A DNA stretch of 7,551 nucleotides from an uncultured Prevotella sp. (GCA_947095945.1 CAMUQM010000089.1:1-7551), one strand, 5' to 3'; positions 1-6,737 are shown, counted from the first letter of the stretch. The notes: generated from the letters alone by a model not told the origin. Program-made: numbers and translations.

Positions 1-404
1 TTTTGAAGGTGATGATGAACGGAACCATTATGGATAAGATTTATAAGGATCAGCGTGAAGCAGGTGCTTATCAGTTCAATGATTATCTGAATGATTTATT
101 CCATAGTGTTTGGAAGCCACTTGCAGGTCTTAACGATATGCAAGTTCGTACACGTCGTTTGCTTGCGCGTAACTATGTAGACCAGATGAACACTCTTTTG
201 AATCCTGTTCAGAAAGATAAACCAACTGCTGCTGATCGTGCAAATAATTCTGATATTATGCTTTATCTGATGCAGCATTTGGATACTGTTGAGCAGTTCT
301 GTAAGGCACAGGCAGCACAGAGTGAAGGTATTAACCTCCTTCATTACAACGATCTCTTACGTCAGGTTAAGTTGATTCGTGAGCGTCGTGTGACAGTAAA
401 GTAA
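1..404 (+). CDS. C-terminal fragment, probable zinc-dependent metalloprotease (DUF5117/DUF4953 type)
   Basis: This is an open frame running in from the left edge; codons are in phase with position 3 and the stop is TAA at 402-404. The first in-frame TTG or ATG codons are internal to the protein, so no start is visible and about 133 residues of the C-terminus are present. The fragment is hydrophilic and predicted helical, with the stretch FNDYLNDLFHSVWKPL near residue 25, an Arg-rich helix (RTRRLLARNYVDQM) near 50, DIMLYLMQHLDTVE near 84 and LLHYNDLLRQVKLIRER near the end. This pattern matches my memory of the extreme C-terminus of the large secreted zinc metalloproteases common in Bacteroidales. 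The catalytic HExxH region would lie upstream, outside the window, so the assignment rests on the tail alone. The gene ends in its own terminator and appears to be transcriptionally separate from the operon downstream. Confidence 0.6.
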   Translation, partial: LKVMMNGTIMDKIYKDQREAGAYQFNDYLNDLFHSVWKPLAGLNDMQVRTRRLLARNYVDQMNTLLNPVQKDKPTAADRANNSDIMLYLMQHLDTVEQFCKAQAAQSEGINLLHYNDLLRQVKLIRERRVTVK

Positions 405-466
405 TTGTTTAGGTAAACTTCTCACCATAGACAAGAAGACTATTCATGTTTTATGGTTATAATATT

Positions 467-509
467 CGTCCATAGTAGAATTTGAAACTCTACTATGGAC
501 GTTTTCTTT
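467..509 (+). terminator. Rho-independent terminator of the upstream gene
   Basis: A perfect 13-bp stem pairs 467-479 (CGTCCATAGTAGA) with 489-501, around a 9-base loop at 480-488. A T-rich tail (TTTTCTTT) follows from 502. It lies 63 bases after the stop at 404, on the correct strand to end that transcript. Confidence 0.85.
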
Positions 510-550
510 AATTGTAGTCTTGGACCAGTCATCACGATATTTTGAGATGC

Positions 551-611
551 AGTTAGCAGTCAACACGAATGGTGTTAAGCCTCCGCACCATATGTGCGGA
601 GCGTTAGCACC
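551..611 (+). repeat. Dispersed structured intergenic repeat, copy 1
   Basis: The core 571-611 aligns without gaps to 6672-6712 with only a few substitutions. The inner hairpin is CTCCGCAC (581-588) paired perfectly with GTGCGGAG (594-601) around the loop CATAT. An outer arm pairs GGTGTTAA (571-578) with TTAGCACC (604-611) through one G-T wobble. A degenerate upstream arm (GTTAGCA, 552-558) and AACAC (562-566) can instead pair with GTGTT (572-576). The element is non-coding and sits between a terminator and the next promoter. It resembles REP-like palindromic repeats in form; I do not know a name for the family. Confidence 0.75.
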
Positions 612-716
612 AATGTAAATAATGAAAGTTTTGGATGCTATTAATCATGAAATAAGATATAAAAAGACACAGATGCGCATTTCGTAGGGCTAAATTACAT
701 GATTATTCATACTTAT

Positions 717-735
717 TTAGGTAAAGAATACCTAA
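717..735. promoter_or_regulatory. Candidate DtxR-family-like metalloregulator box
   Basis: This is a perfect dyad: TTAGGTA, five bases AAGAA, then TACCTAA, 19 bp in all. The DtxR/IdeR iron box is also a 19-bp palindrome (consensus TTAGGTTAGSCTAACCTAA), and the outer TTAGGT and ACCTAA match it exactly while the centre does not. It lies just upstream of the -33 element of the promoter driving a TonB receptor, where metal control would make sense. The binding protein is not in the window, so the assignment is an inference from pattern and position. Confidence 0.45.
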
Positions 736-739
736 TTTA

Positions 740-757
740 GAGTATTGCTTAATACTC
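740..757. promoter_or_regulatory. Second dyad overlapping the -33 region
   Basis: GAGTATT (740-746) and AATACTC (751-757) form a perfect 7-bp inverted repeat around GCTT. It starts four bases after the upstream 19-bp palindrome and covers the putative -33 element, so a bound protein would block RNA polymerase. The arm is followed at 761-766 by six T residues, so a weak intrinsic terminator for read-through from upstream is the alternative reading. Confidence 0.4.
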
Positions 758-775
758 GTATTTTTTATATCTTTG
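744..775 (+). promoter_or_regulatory. Promoter of the TonB receptor operon
   Basis: TATCTTTG at 768-775 fits the Bacteroidetes -7 element TAnnTTTG exactly. ATTG at 744-747, 20 bases upstream, is a one-mismatch -33 element (TTTG). Transcription would start near 780-784, giving a leader of about 35-40 bases before the ATG at 819. No other TAnnTTTG match lies in this intergenic region. Confidence 0.65.
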
Positions 776-818
776 CAATGTATTTTACAATTAAAGGTAT
801 TAATTTCAGGATTTTTAA

Positions 819-3596
819 ATGAAAGTAATAAAGCTCATAGCTCTATTGTTATTGTTGTCGATAGGGCAAATTTTAAGAGCTCAAGGAACATCAAAAGCAA
901 CAGAAAGTCATATTGTTAACATTGTTGTTACCGATAAGAATACGAAAGAAAGTGTGATTATGGCTAACTGTTCGCTTGATCCATTAGGTTCTTTTAATGT
1001 AACAGATATCGACGGGAAAGCGGTATTTCAAAAGGTTCCAGCAGGTACGTTTACGCTGAAAGTTAGTTATGTGGGTTATGAAACCTATACAACAACGTTC
1101 AAAGTAGAGAAAGATTTAACAGTTAATGTGCAGCTTGTTCCTACCTCTTTGGCATTAAAGGAGGTTGTTGTGACGGCAAAGCAGAATGCATCAGGGGCTT
1201 CCACGTCTTCTATTATCGGTCGTCAGGCAATTGATCACTTGCAGGCATCATCGTTGGCGGATATCATGCAGCTCATTCCCGGTAAAGAGATGGGTAATGT
1301 AGATATGACTCAGAAGTCTAATCTACAGCTCCGTACGCTACGTAATAATAATACAAGTGCCTTTGGTTCGAGCATTGTTGTGGATGGTGTTCCTATCTCT
1401 AATAATGGATTGTTGACACAAGGACAATTCTCATCTACGGCTTTTACGGGAACAGATCTTCGCCAGTTGGCTGCCGATAACATTGATAACGTTGAAGTAA
1501 TACGTGGTATTCCTTCTGCTGAGTATGGCGATTTGACAAGTGGTCTTGTGGTTGTTCATTCCAAGGTGGGTGTAACTCCATGGCAGATAAAGGCAAAGGT
1601 GAATCCAGCTATGACAAATGCTTCATTGACAAAGGGATTCTCTTTGAACAAAGCTGGTATAATGAATGTAAACTTAGACTATGCTAAGGCTTGGGGCGAC
1701 CCACGTCAAAAGACACGCAGTTATGACCGTTATACTTTCAATTTGGGGTATAGTTATGATCTTAGTAAGCGTTGGCACACTGAGACAAAACTCCGTTTGT
1801 TGTCTTCACAAGACTGGTCGGGCAAGGACCCTGATGCTATTCAAGATGGTACGGAAACCAAGAATAAGACTGTAACGGTTGGTTTGACGCATAATGGTCG
1901 TATCTCTGTTGATAAGCTTTTTATGCGTTCGCTCAATTATACATTAGGTCTTAGCTATGGAGAGACAGACAATGTACAAACAGCATTTGTACCTGTTAGC
2001 ACAGGTCTACTTCCTATCTTGACATCTAAAGAGACAGGTTATTTTAACGTACCTTGGAAGACACAGTCTTATAAGGCTACTGGTAGAACAGAGAGCAGAC
2101 CCGGTAATCTGTTTGCAAAGATTAATGACAGCTTCTATTTTAAGGCTGGTAAGACCCGCCAGAGTTTTAAGGTTGGTGCGGAATACCGTTATGATTGGAA
2201 TAGTGGAAAGGGTTATTATAACGATAATGATTTGTTACCACTACAACCAAACAGCAATGGTCGTCCTCGTGCCTTCAATGATGTGCCCGGCTTACATCAG
2301 ATAGCTGCCTATGCAGAGGATAACTTCTTGTGGAGTATCAATAAGGTTAATAGGCTCAGAGCGAACTTTGGTCTTCGGTTCACTGCCATGCAGCCTTTCA
2401 GTGATGTTGCAACAACATCGCTTTCTCCACGTCTTAATCTTTCATTAAGCGTTACCCCTTGGCTTGATATTCGTGGTGGAATTGGTATGAATTCTAAGAC
2501 TCCAGGTTTAGCATACCTCTATCCTGATACGAAGTATGATGACCGTGTGGCTGCTAACTATTTCCCACAGTCTGACCCATCAGCACAGTTGCTTGTCTAT
2601 CATACGCAGGCTTACAAGGTAGATTACTCTAAGAACTTGAAGAATGTAACAACTACTAAGGTTGAGTTGGGCGTAGACTTTAAACTGAAAGGTGGTCGTC
2701 GTCTGAGTATTCTTGCCTATCATGACCGTACACCGAATGGTTTTGAATCCTTAGGTGAGTTCTTTGTCTATCCTTATAGTATTTTTACGCAGGCGCAAGG
2801 ACTGAATATAACACCGGGACAGGCTACAACAATTGATTATACAAACCCTTATCGTACCTTTAATGGCTATATGACAACGGGTGCAGTTGGTAATACAAAC
2901 ACCTCTATTAATAAAGGTTTAGAGTTCGACTTTGAGCTTGGCGAGATTCGTCCTTTGCACACATCTTTCTTCTTTAGTGGTGCTTATTCTGAGACAAAGA
3001 CCTATTCAACAGGTCGCAATACAGAAGCAGTAAAGGCAGCATTATTGCCAACGTCTTATTCAAGTTATAGTGTTACACCATTTAGAGTAGTCTATCCTTC
3101 AGGACAAGATTACGAAAAGTATCGTCGTTTCCTCAATACATTGCGTGTCGTAACGAATATTCCAGCACTCAAGATGGTGGCTTCGTTCACAGTTCAGGCA
3201 ATTTGGTATGACTGGCATACATCCTTTAAAGCAAATAAGAATCCAATAGGTTACTTTGGTGCTGACCTCGTTGAGCATCCTATAACAGCGGACATGATGT
3301 CAGGTTTCTTGGGTATGGATGGCCAATATTATGCGTCACGTCCAACAGGAGTTGATGTTGTTGCTATTAATGACCTTACTCTTCGTGTTAGCGATAATAA
3401 GCCTTCAAAGTCGCCAATAGAATGGAATTTGCAAGGAAGACTTACTAAACAGCTTAGTAACTTTGGTGGTCTTTCCCTTTATGTGAACAATATGATTTAT
3501 TATGAGCCATACCTAACAGGCAACAACTCACTAACGTTAAGCCAGCGCAACACGGGTAAGTTTAGTTTTGGTGTAGAGCTTTATGTTAATTTGTAA
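819..3596 (+). CDS. TonB-dependent outer-membrane receptor
   Basis: The 925-residue protein has the full architecture of a TonB-dependent receptor. A signal peptide covers residues 1-21 (KVIKLIALLLLL core, cleavage likely after LRA before Q22). A carboxypeptidase-regulatory-like beta-sandwich follows at about 31-110 (GSFNVTDIDGKAVF, VSYVGYETY). The TonB-box-like LKEVVVTA is at 113-120. The plug runs from about 125 to 248 with SSIVVDGVPI and NVEVIRGIPSAEYGDLTSGLV. The rest is a 22-strand-type barrel ending in FSFGVELYVNL. Such receptors import scarce ligands (iron complexes, haem, cobalamin, glycans) using TonB-ExbBD energy. No SusD homologue follows, so a SusC glycan role is unlikely. It is first in a three-gene operon, behind a possible metal-responsive box. 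From memory, P. gingivalis has an iron/haemin-responsive lipoprotein-receptor pair (PG1019/PG1020) that may be related; this is unverified. The ATG at 819 is chosen because the signal peptide begins there. Family call is secure; ligand is unknown. Confidence 0.93.
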   Translation: MKVIKLIALLLLLSIGQILRAQGTSKATESHIVNIVVTDKNTKESVIMANCSLDPLGSFNVTDIDGKAVFQKVPAGTFTLKVSYVGYETYTTTFKVEKDLTVNVQLVPTSLALKEVVVTAKQNASGASTSSIIGRQAIDHLQASSLADIMQLIPGKEMGNVDMTQKSNLQLRTLRNNNTSAFGSSIVVDGVPISNNGLLTQGQFSSTAFTGTDLRQLAADNIDNVEVIRGIPSAEYGDLTSGLVVVHSKVGVTPWQIKAKVNPAMTNASLTKGFSLNKAGIMNVNLDYAKAWGDPRQKTRSYDRYTFNLGYSYDLSKRWHTETKLRLLSSQDWSGKDPDAIQDGTETKNKTVTVGLTHNGRISVDKLFMRSLNYTLGLSYGETDNVQTAFVPVSTGLLPILTSKETGYFNVPWKTQSYKATGRTESRPGNLFAKINDSFYFKAGKTRQSFKVGAEYRYDWNSGKGYYNDNDLLPLQPNSNGRPRAFNDVPGLHQIAAYAEDNFLWSINKVNRLRANFGLRFTAMQPFSDVATTSLSPRLNLSLSVTPWLDIRGGIGMNSKTPGLAYLYPDTKYDDRVAANYFPQSDPSAQLLVYHTQAYKVDYSKNLKNVTTTKVELGVDFKLKGGRRLSILAYHDRTPNGFESLGEFFVYPYSIFTQAQGLNITPGQATTIDYTNPYRTFNGYMTTGAVGNTNTSINKGLEFDFELGEIRPLHTSFFFSGAYSETKTYSTGRNTEAVKAALLPTSYSSYSVTPFRVVYPSGQDYEKYRRFLNTLRVVTNIPALKMVASFTVQAIWYDWHTSFKANKNPIGYFGADLVEHPITADMMSGFLGMDGQYYASRPTGVDVVAINDLTLRVSDNKPSKSPIEWNLQGRLTKQLSNFGGLSLYVNNMIYYEPYLTGNNSLTLSQRNTGKFSFGVELYVNL

Positions 3597-3600
3597 CGAT

Positions 3601-4800
3601 ATGAAAGCAATAAAGTATTTATTTTCGATCTTCACAGTAGCGCTTGTTTTTAGTTCTTGTGTAGATTATTCAGATGCCTCAGAAGCTGTAACAGCTAAGG
3701 TACACCTCCAACTTCCCGATGAGTTGAATGGTCATATGACATTAGAAGGGCATACCGTTTCCCTCCAATTGAATGGTGTTACCTATTCTGCACAGACTGA
3801 TGCTGCGGGCGTAGCAACCTTCTCTAATATTGTTCCTGATGTCTATAATATCTCTGCTTCATGGGATATAACGTCGTCAGAGTATAATAGGATTACAGGA
3901 AGTAGTCAGGTAATTAATGGTGCAACAGTATCAGGTAGTTTGAATTCACAACTTATCAATGGTTCAGAACCTTTGCTCCTCACGACCACTCTCTCTGTAA
4001 AACGAGATATAGTCATCAGTAAGATATATGCTGCTGGCTCTAAAGACAATAATAATAAGCGCTATGTAGCAGGTCAGTATATTGAACTTTACAATCAATC
4101 TAACGATTCTGTAGATGTTGCTGGACTTTATATTGGTTTGCTTGAGACGGATGTCCCACAGGCTTATACCCTCGAAAACCTAAAGACAAACTATGCTGAT
4201 TCAGTCGTATTGGTTAAGCAAGTGTTCCGTATACCAACTGATAAGAGTTATAAGGTAGCTCCAGGTGGAACAGTTCTCTTGGTGAATAGTGCTATTGATC
4301 ATAGTCTTAATAGTCCGTTAGAGCATAGTCTTTTGAACGCAAACTTTGAAGCAAAGGATGTGAAAGGTAAGATGTTAAACAATCCAGAGGTACCTGCTTT
4401 GCAGAATGTCTTTAATATCTATTCGGGCATTTCATACATGAATATCCTCACAACAGGGCAAGGTGTGGTGATATTCCGTTCTTCTGCAGACATCAGTCAA
4501 CTGAAACTTACTTATAAGTTTGGCAAGACAAGCGGTACACAGTATGGACTTCTACCAAAGCGTTATATCATTGATGGCGTTGATTTCCTTCGTCATAAGG
4601 CAACAGGAACGGACGTTGGTGAGAAGCGACTTTACAATGACATTGACGCTGGTTATATAAGTATTAATGCCACAGCAGGTCTTTCTGGTGAGGTTATTTA
4701 TCGTAAGACTGCTTCTACAGCAGCAGGTGGACATAACATTCTCATGGATACAAACAATAGTACTAATGATTTTGAGGTGTCAACATCGGTTACTCCATAA
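3601..4800 (+). CDS. DUF4876-family outer-membrane lipoprotein
   Basis: The start is set at the ATG at 3601, not the in-frame ATG at 3583. From 3601 the protein opens with a textbook lipoprotein signal, MKAIKYLFSIFTVALVFSSC, with the lipidated Cys at residue 20, whereas 3583 would add six residues and overlap the receptor gene. It has 399 residues. Acidic residues just after the Cys (VDYSDASE) are compatible with surface export. Residues 31-130 look like a beta-sandwich of the CarboxypepD_reg/Big kind (SLQLNGVTYSAQTDAAGVATFSNI). Residues 137-235 carry the DUF4876 signature (ISKIYAAGSKDNNN, AGQYIELYNQSNDSVDVAGLYIG), which resembles a lamin-tail-like fold. No catalytic motif is visible and Cys20 is the only cysteine I see. 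It follows the receptor by 4 bases, so co-translation and a joint function as accessory or ligand-capture lipoprotein are likely. The biochemical role is unknown. Confidence 0.85.
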   Translation: MKAIKYLFSIFTVALVFSSCVDYSDASEAVTAKVHLQLPDELNGHMTLEGHTVSLQLNGVTYSAQTDAAGVATFSNIVPDVYNISASWDITSSEYNRITGSSQVINGATVSGSLNSQLINGSEPLLLTTTLSVKRDIVISKIYAAGSKDNNNKRYVAGQYIELYNQSNDSVDVAGLYIGLLETDVPQAYTLENLKTNYADSVVLVKQVFRIPTDKSYKVAPGGTVLLVNSAIDHSLNSPLEHSLLNANFEAKDVKGKMLNNPEVPALQNVFNIYSGISYMNILTTGQGVVIFRSSADISQLKLTYKFGKTSGTQYGLLPKRYIIDGVDFLRHKATGTDVGEKRLYNDIDAGYISINATAGLSGEVIYRKTASTAAGGHNILMDTNNSTNDFEVSTSVTP

Positions 4801-4812
4801 TATTAATTCCGT

Positions 4813-6486
4813 ATGTCATCGTCAATCATTACTTATATTAACGATCAGTTTATGAATACTTCACATATAGTTTTAGGCTTATCCAAGCTTACACAATCCT
4901 CACTGCGAAGAGGCTGGGGGAGGCTTTTCTTATTGCTATTCACGCTCCCTACAATGGCACAGACGCCTTCTGACTCTCTTATGGATGAGGCTGAATACCG
5001 CTTTGCAAGTCTTACGCAACTCTGGCATAACACGAACAACGCTTCAGGACTATCTCTTGATGATTCCTCAAACAGAGGTTTTGCATCCGTAGGATTTAGT
5101 CATCGAGGTGGTGACTATCATCGTGTGCAGGAAGGGGGAGCAATGAATAATCTTCAGTTCTTTACGGAACGTTATCAGAAAATAGGTAAATACCTGTACA
5201 GTTATGGTAAGGTAGATTTTAATCTTGGTCGTACAAAGGATCGTGCTTTTGCTGACCAGTATCGCCCTTACAATGCTAATCCCTATCAATCAGGTAGTGC
5301 TATCTCCGGAAGTTATGATCATCAGAACTTCGATATGATGGCTGCAGTGGGTACGACAGACTTCTCTGGTTGGCGTTTTGGTCTACAACTAAACTATCAG
5401 TTAGGTGACTTTTCTCGTCTTCGTGACCCTCGTTCTCGTTCGCAACTGCTTGATTATCGACTGACACCAGCTGTCTCTTACACGATGGGAAACCATACAC
5501 TCGGCTTGTCGGGTTACTATGATCGTCGCAAGGAGAAGATGGGACCGTTGGTAACAGTGCAGAGTGATGCTACGTTGACCTATTACCTTCTCTCTGGTAT
5601 GGAGAATGCAACTGGTACAATCGGTGGATATTCAAGTTTTAATCGTGAATGGGTGAACCACCAATTGGGGGCAGAAGTTGATTATGGATATCGTTCTGCA
5701 CGTTTCCAGACGTTGAATAGTTTTGGTATAAGTCGTGGTGAAGAGTATGCTTATGGTACTTATAAATATGAGCCGGGCAGATACTTTACTTATCGATACA
5801 ACGCTCAATCACAAAATCGTTTGTACACGGGTACAATCTTACATCAAGCCGATTTCCGTCTGGATTGGCAGCAAAGCTATGCAGATGAGTATCGTCAGCA
5901 GTTGATAATCAAGAATGATCCACAGATAGGAACGACTTCTTACACCTATGAGAAGCAGTTAGAGTTCCGCAAACGTTATCAAGTTCGCACCTTTGATTTC
6001 TCCTTCCGTTACCGTGCTAACTTCATTAATACGTCTTTAATAGCAGGTAGTCGATACTTAACATCTTCTACCAGAGGCTATATGGGCTTTTCAGTTGATA
6101 CACATAAGGCAAGCAACCGCCATCTTCTGCCATCATCTTCATCAGATTACAGCCGTGTGAACCTTCAGTTAGAGAATGGTATCTCGTTGTTCAAGCAACG
6201 TTTGACGGCTGATGTAACGCTTGGATATAGTCTTTCAACACGTGCTGACCTTCAGCTGGCAGATAATACATCCATTCTTGCAGAGCGTGTTTTATTGAAA
6301 GACCTGCCTTATTACGATGCCAATCTCCTTCATGGAAGTTTACAGGTGATGTATCAGTTTCCACTGACTATAAAGAAATCGCGTGCTATGTGGTTTGTGA
6401 AAGCCTTTGGAGACTTTACTTCTGCCAATACTGCTGGACATCCAAACCTGTATAACATTGGTTTTAGTGTAGGTTTGTTTAACTGA
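4813..6486 (+). CDS. DUF6850-type outer-membrane beta-barrel protein
   Basis: Up to 557 residues. A hydrophobic export segment RLFLLLFTLPTMA (37-49) ends in a likely signal peptidase I site before Q50. The mature part starts SLMDEAEYRFASLTQLWHNTNNASGL (55-80), which I recognise as the N-terminus of the DUF6850 family. The remainder is a run of alternating aromatic/polar strands with glycine-rich turns typical of barrels, ending YNIGFSVGLFN; no cysteine or enzymatic motif is visible. The start is uncertain. ATG 4813 lies 12 bases after the lipoprotein stop but gives an unusually long 49-residue leader; ATG 4852 gives 36 residues and still retains the whole signal peptide. The leader contains the odd GC-richer peptide SLRRGWGR. 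As third gene of the operon, directly before the terminator, it is probably a partner of the receptor and lipoprotein; a channel or structural role is a guess. Confidence 0.8.
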   Translation: MSSSIITYINDQFMNTSHIVLGLSKLTQSSLRRGWGRLFLLLFTLPTMAQTPSDSLMDEAEYRFASLTQLWHNTNNASGLSLDDSSNRGFASVGFSHRGGDYHRVQEGGAMNNLQFFTERYQKIGKYLYSYGKVDFNLGRTKDRAFADQYRPYNANPYQSGSAISGSYDHQNFDMMAAVGTTDFSGWRFGLQLNYQLGDFSRLRDPRSRSQLLDYRLTPAVSYTMGNHTLGLSGYYDRRKEKMGPLVTVQSDATLTYYLLSGMENATGTIGGYSSFNREWVNHQLGAEVDYGYRSARFQTLNSFGISRGEEYAYGTYKYEPGRYFTYRYNAQSQNRLYTGTILHQADFRLDWQQSYADEYRQQLIIKNDPQIGTTSYTYEKQLEFRKRYQVRTFDFSFRYRANFINTSLIAGSRYLTSSTRGYMGFSVDTHKASNRHLLPSSSSDYSRVNLQLENGISLFKQRLTADVTLGYSLSTRADLQLADNTSILAERVLLKDLPYYDANLLHGSLQVMYQFPLTIKKSRAMWFVKAFGDFTSANTAGHPNLYNIGFSVGLFN

Positions 6487-6533
6487 TATTGTAATCTGAG
6501 GAAGCATACTTCCTTATTCAAATGATATATTAT

Positions 6534-6579
6534 AACAATCCCGTGATTTCTCTTTTGGAAATCACGGGATTGTTTTTTT
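6534..6579 (+). terminator. Rho-independent terminator of the operon
   Basis: A perfect 17-bp stem pairs 6534-6550 (AACAATCCCGTGATTTC) with 6558-6574, with a 7-base loop (TCTTTTG) and a seven-T tail at 6573-6579. It lies 47 bases after the stop of the barrel gene. The left flank lacks the A-run needed for efficient termination on the minus strand. A small 6-bp hairpin (AGGAAG 6499-6504 with CTTCCT 6509-6514) precedes it. Confidence 0.92.
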
Positions 6580-6601
6580 GAGACAGATTTATAATGCTTA
6601 A

Positions 6602-6646
6602 ACAATATTTGAGTCATAAGATGCTATCATCTTGACAAGCTATTGT
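6602..6646. other. Compound bulged hairpin in the convergent intergenic region
   Basis: Three stacked stems fold this 45-base stretch: ACAATA (6602-6607) with TATTGT (6641-6646), an inner part TTT/AAG and GTC/GAC with small bulges, and AAGATG (6618-6623) with CATCTT (6628-6633) around a CTAT loop. That makes 18 pairs with one wobble. It has no T-run on either side, so it is not a standard terminator. It might slow transcription or protect the 3' end of the minus-strand DUF4491 message; this is speculation. Confidence 0.4.
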
Positions 6647-6658
6647 AAAGTAATAAGC

Positions 6659-6712
6659 CGTTAGCACCATTGGTGTTAAGCCTTCGCACCACATGTGCGG
6701 GGCGTTAGCACG
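6659..6712 (+). repeat. Dispersed structured intergenic repeat, copy 2
   Basis: This is the second copy of the element at 551-611, in the same orientation. It is bounded by an exact 9-bp direct repeat CGTTAGCAC (6659-6667 and 6703-6711). The inner hairpin is CTTCGCAC (6682-6689) with GTGCGGGG (6695-6702) around CACAT. Its two stem differences from copy 1 turn T-A and C-G pairs into T-G wobbles, which keep the fold in plus-strand RNA. The central GGTGTTAA (6672-6679) can pair with either flanking GTTAGCAC arm. It sits about 25 bases beyond the stop of the minus-strand gene. Confidence 0.75.
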
Positions 6713-6737
6713 ATGATAAAAGAAGAGTTGATAGTCT

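Larger units (their letters stand above)
405..818. other. Intergenic region without a gene (414 bases)
   Basis: No supportable coding sequence lies between the upstream stop and the receptor start. From left to right it holds the terminator, the structured repeat, about 100 AT-rich bases (612-716) and then two dyads and the operon promoter. Within 612-716 I see only an 8-bp palindrome (ATGCGCAT, 673-680) and an 8-bp inverted pair (TAATCATG at 642-649 with its complement at 698-705). Neither is strong enough to call. I see no cobalamin riboswitch B12 box and no tRNA-like fold. Confidence 0.7.

Noticed and set aside
96..344. Open frame on the minus strand (82 codons) inside the first gene
   Set aside because: It lies fully opposite the metalloprotease C-terminus and its translation has no recognisable domain or upstream signals.
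407..418. GTTTAGGTAAAC dyad, sharing TTTAGGTAAA with 716-725
   Set aside because: The arms are 5 bp with a 2-base centre, it sits right after a stop codon and before a terminator, and it lacks the second half of the 19-bp palindrome; probably coincidence.
642..705. 8-bp inverted repeat TAATCATG / CATGATTA
   Set aside because: The arms are separated by 48 bases in AT-rich DNA and no accompanying gene or motif gives it meaning.
612..818. Cobalamin or other riboswitch in front of the receptor
   Set aside because: No B12-box-like GCCACTG core is seen and the leader predicted from the promoter is only about 35-40 bases, too short for one.
819..3596. SusC-type glycan receptor
   Set aside because: The carboxypeptidase-regulatory-like N-domain is shared with SusC, but the following gene is not a SusD homologue and no glycan enzymes are present.
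3583..3600. Earlier in-frame ATG for the lipoprotein gene
   Set aside because: It overlaps the receptor stop region and adds residues before an otherwise ideal lipoprotein signal; ATG 3601 fits better.
6354..6617. Minus-strand open frame of 87 codons at the operon end
   Set aside because: It overlaps the barrel gene's C-terminus and runs through the intrinsic terminator stem; no domain or promoter is visible.
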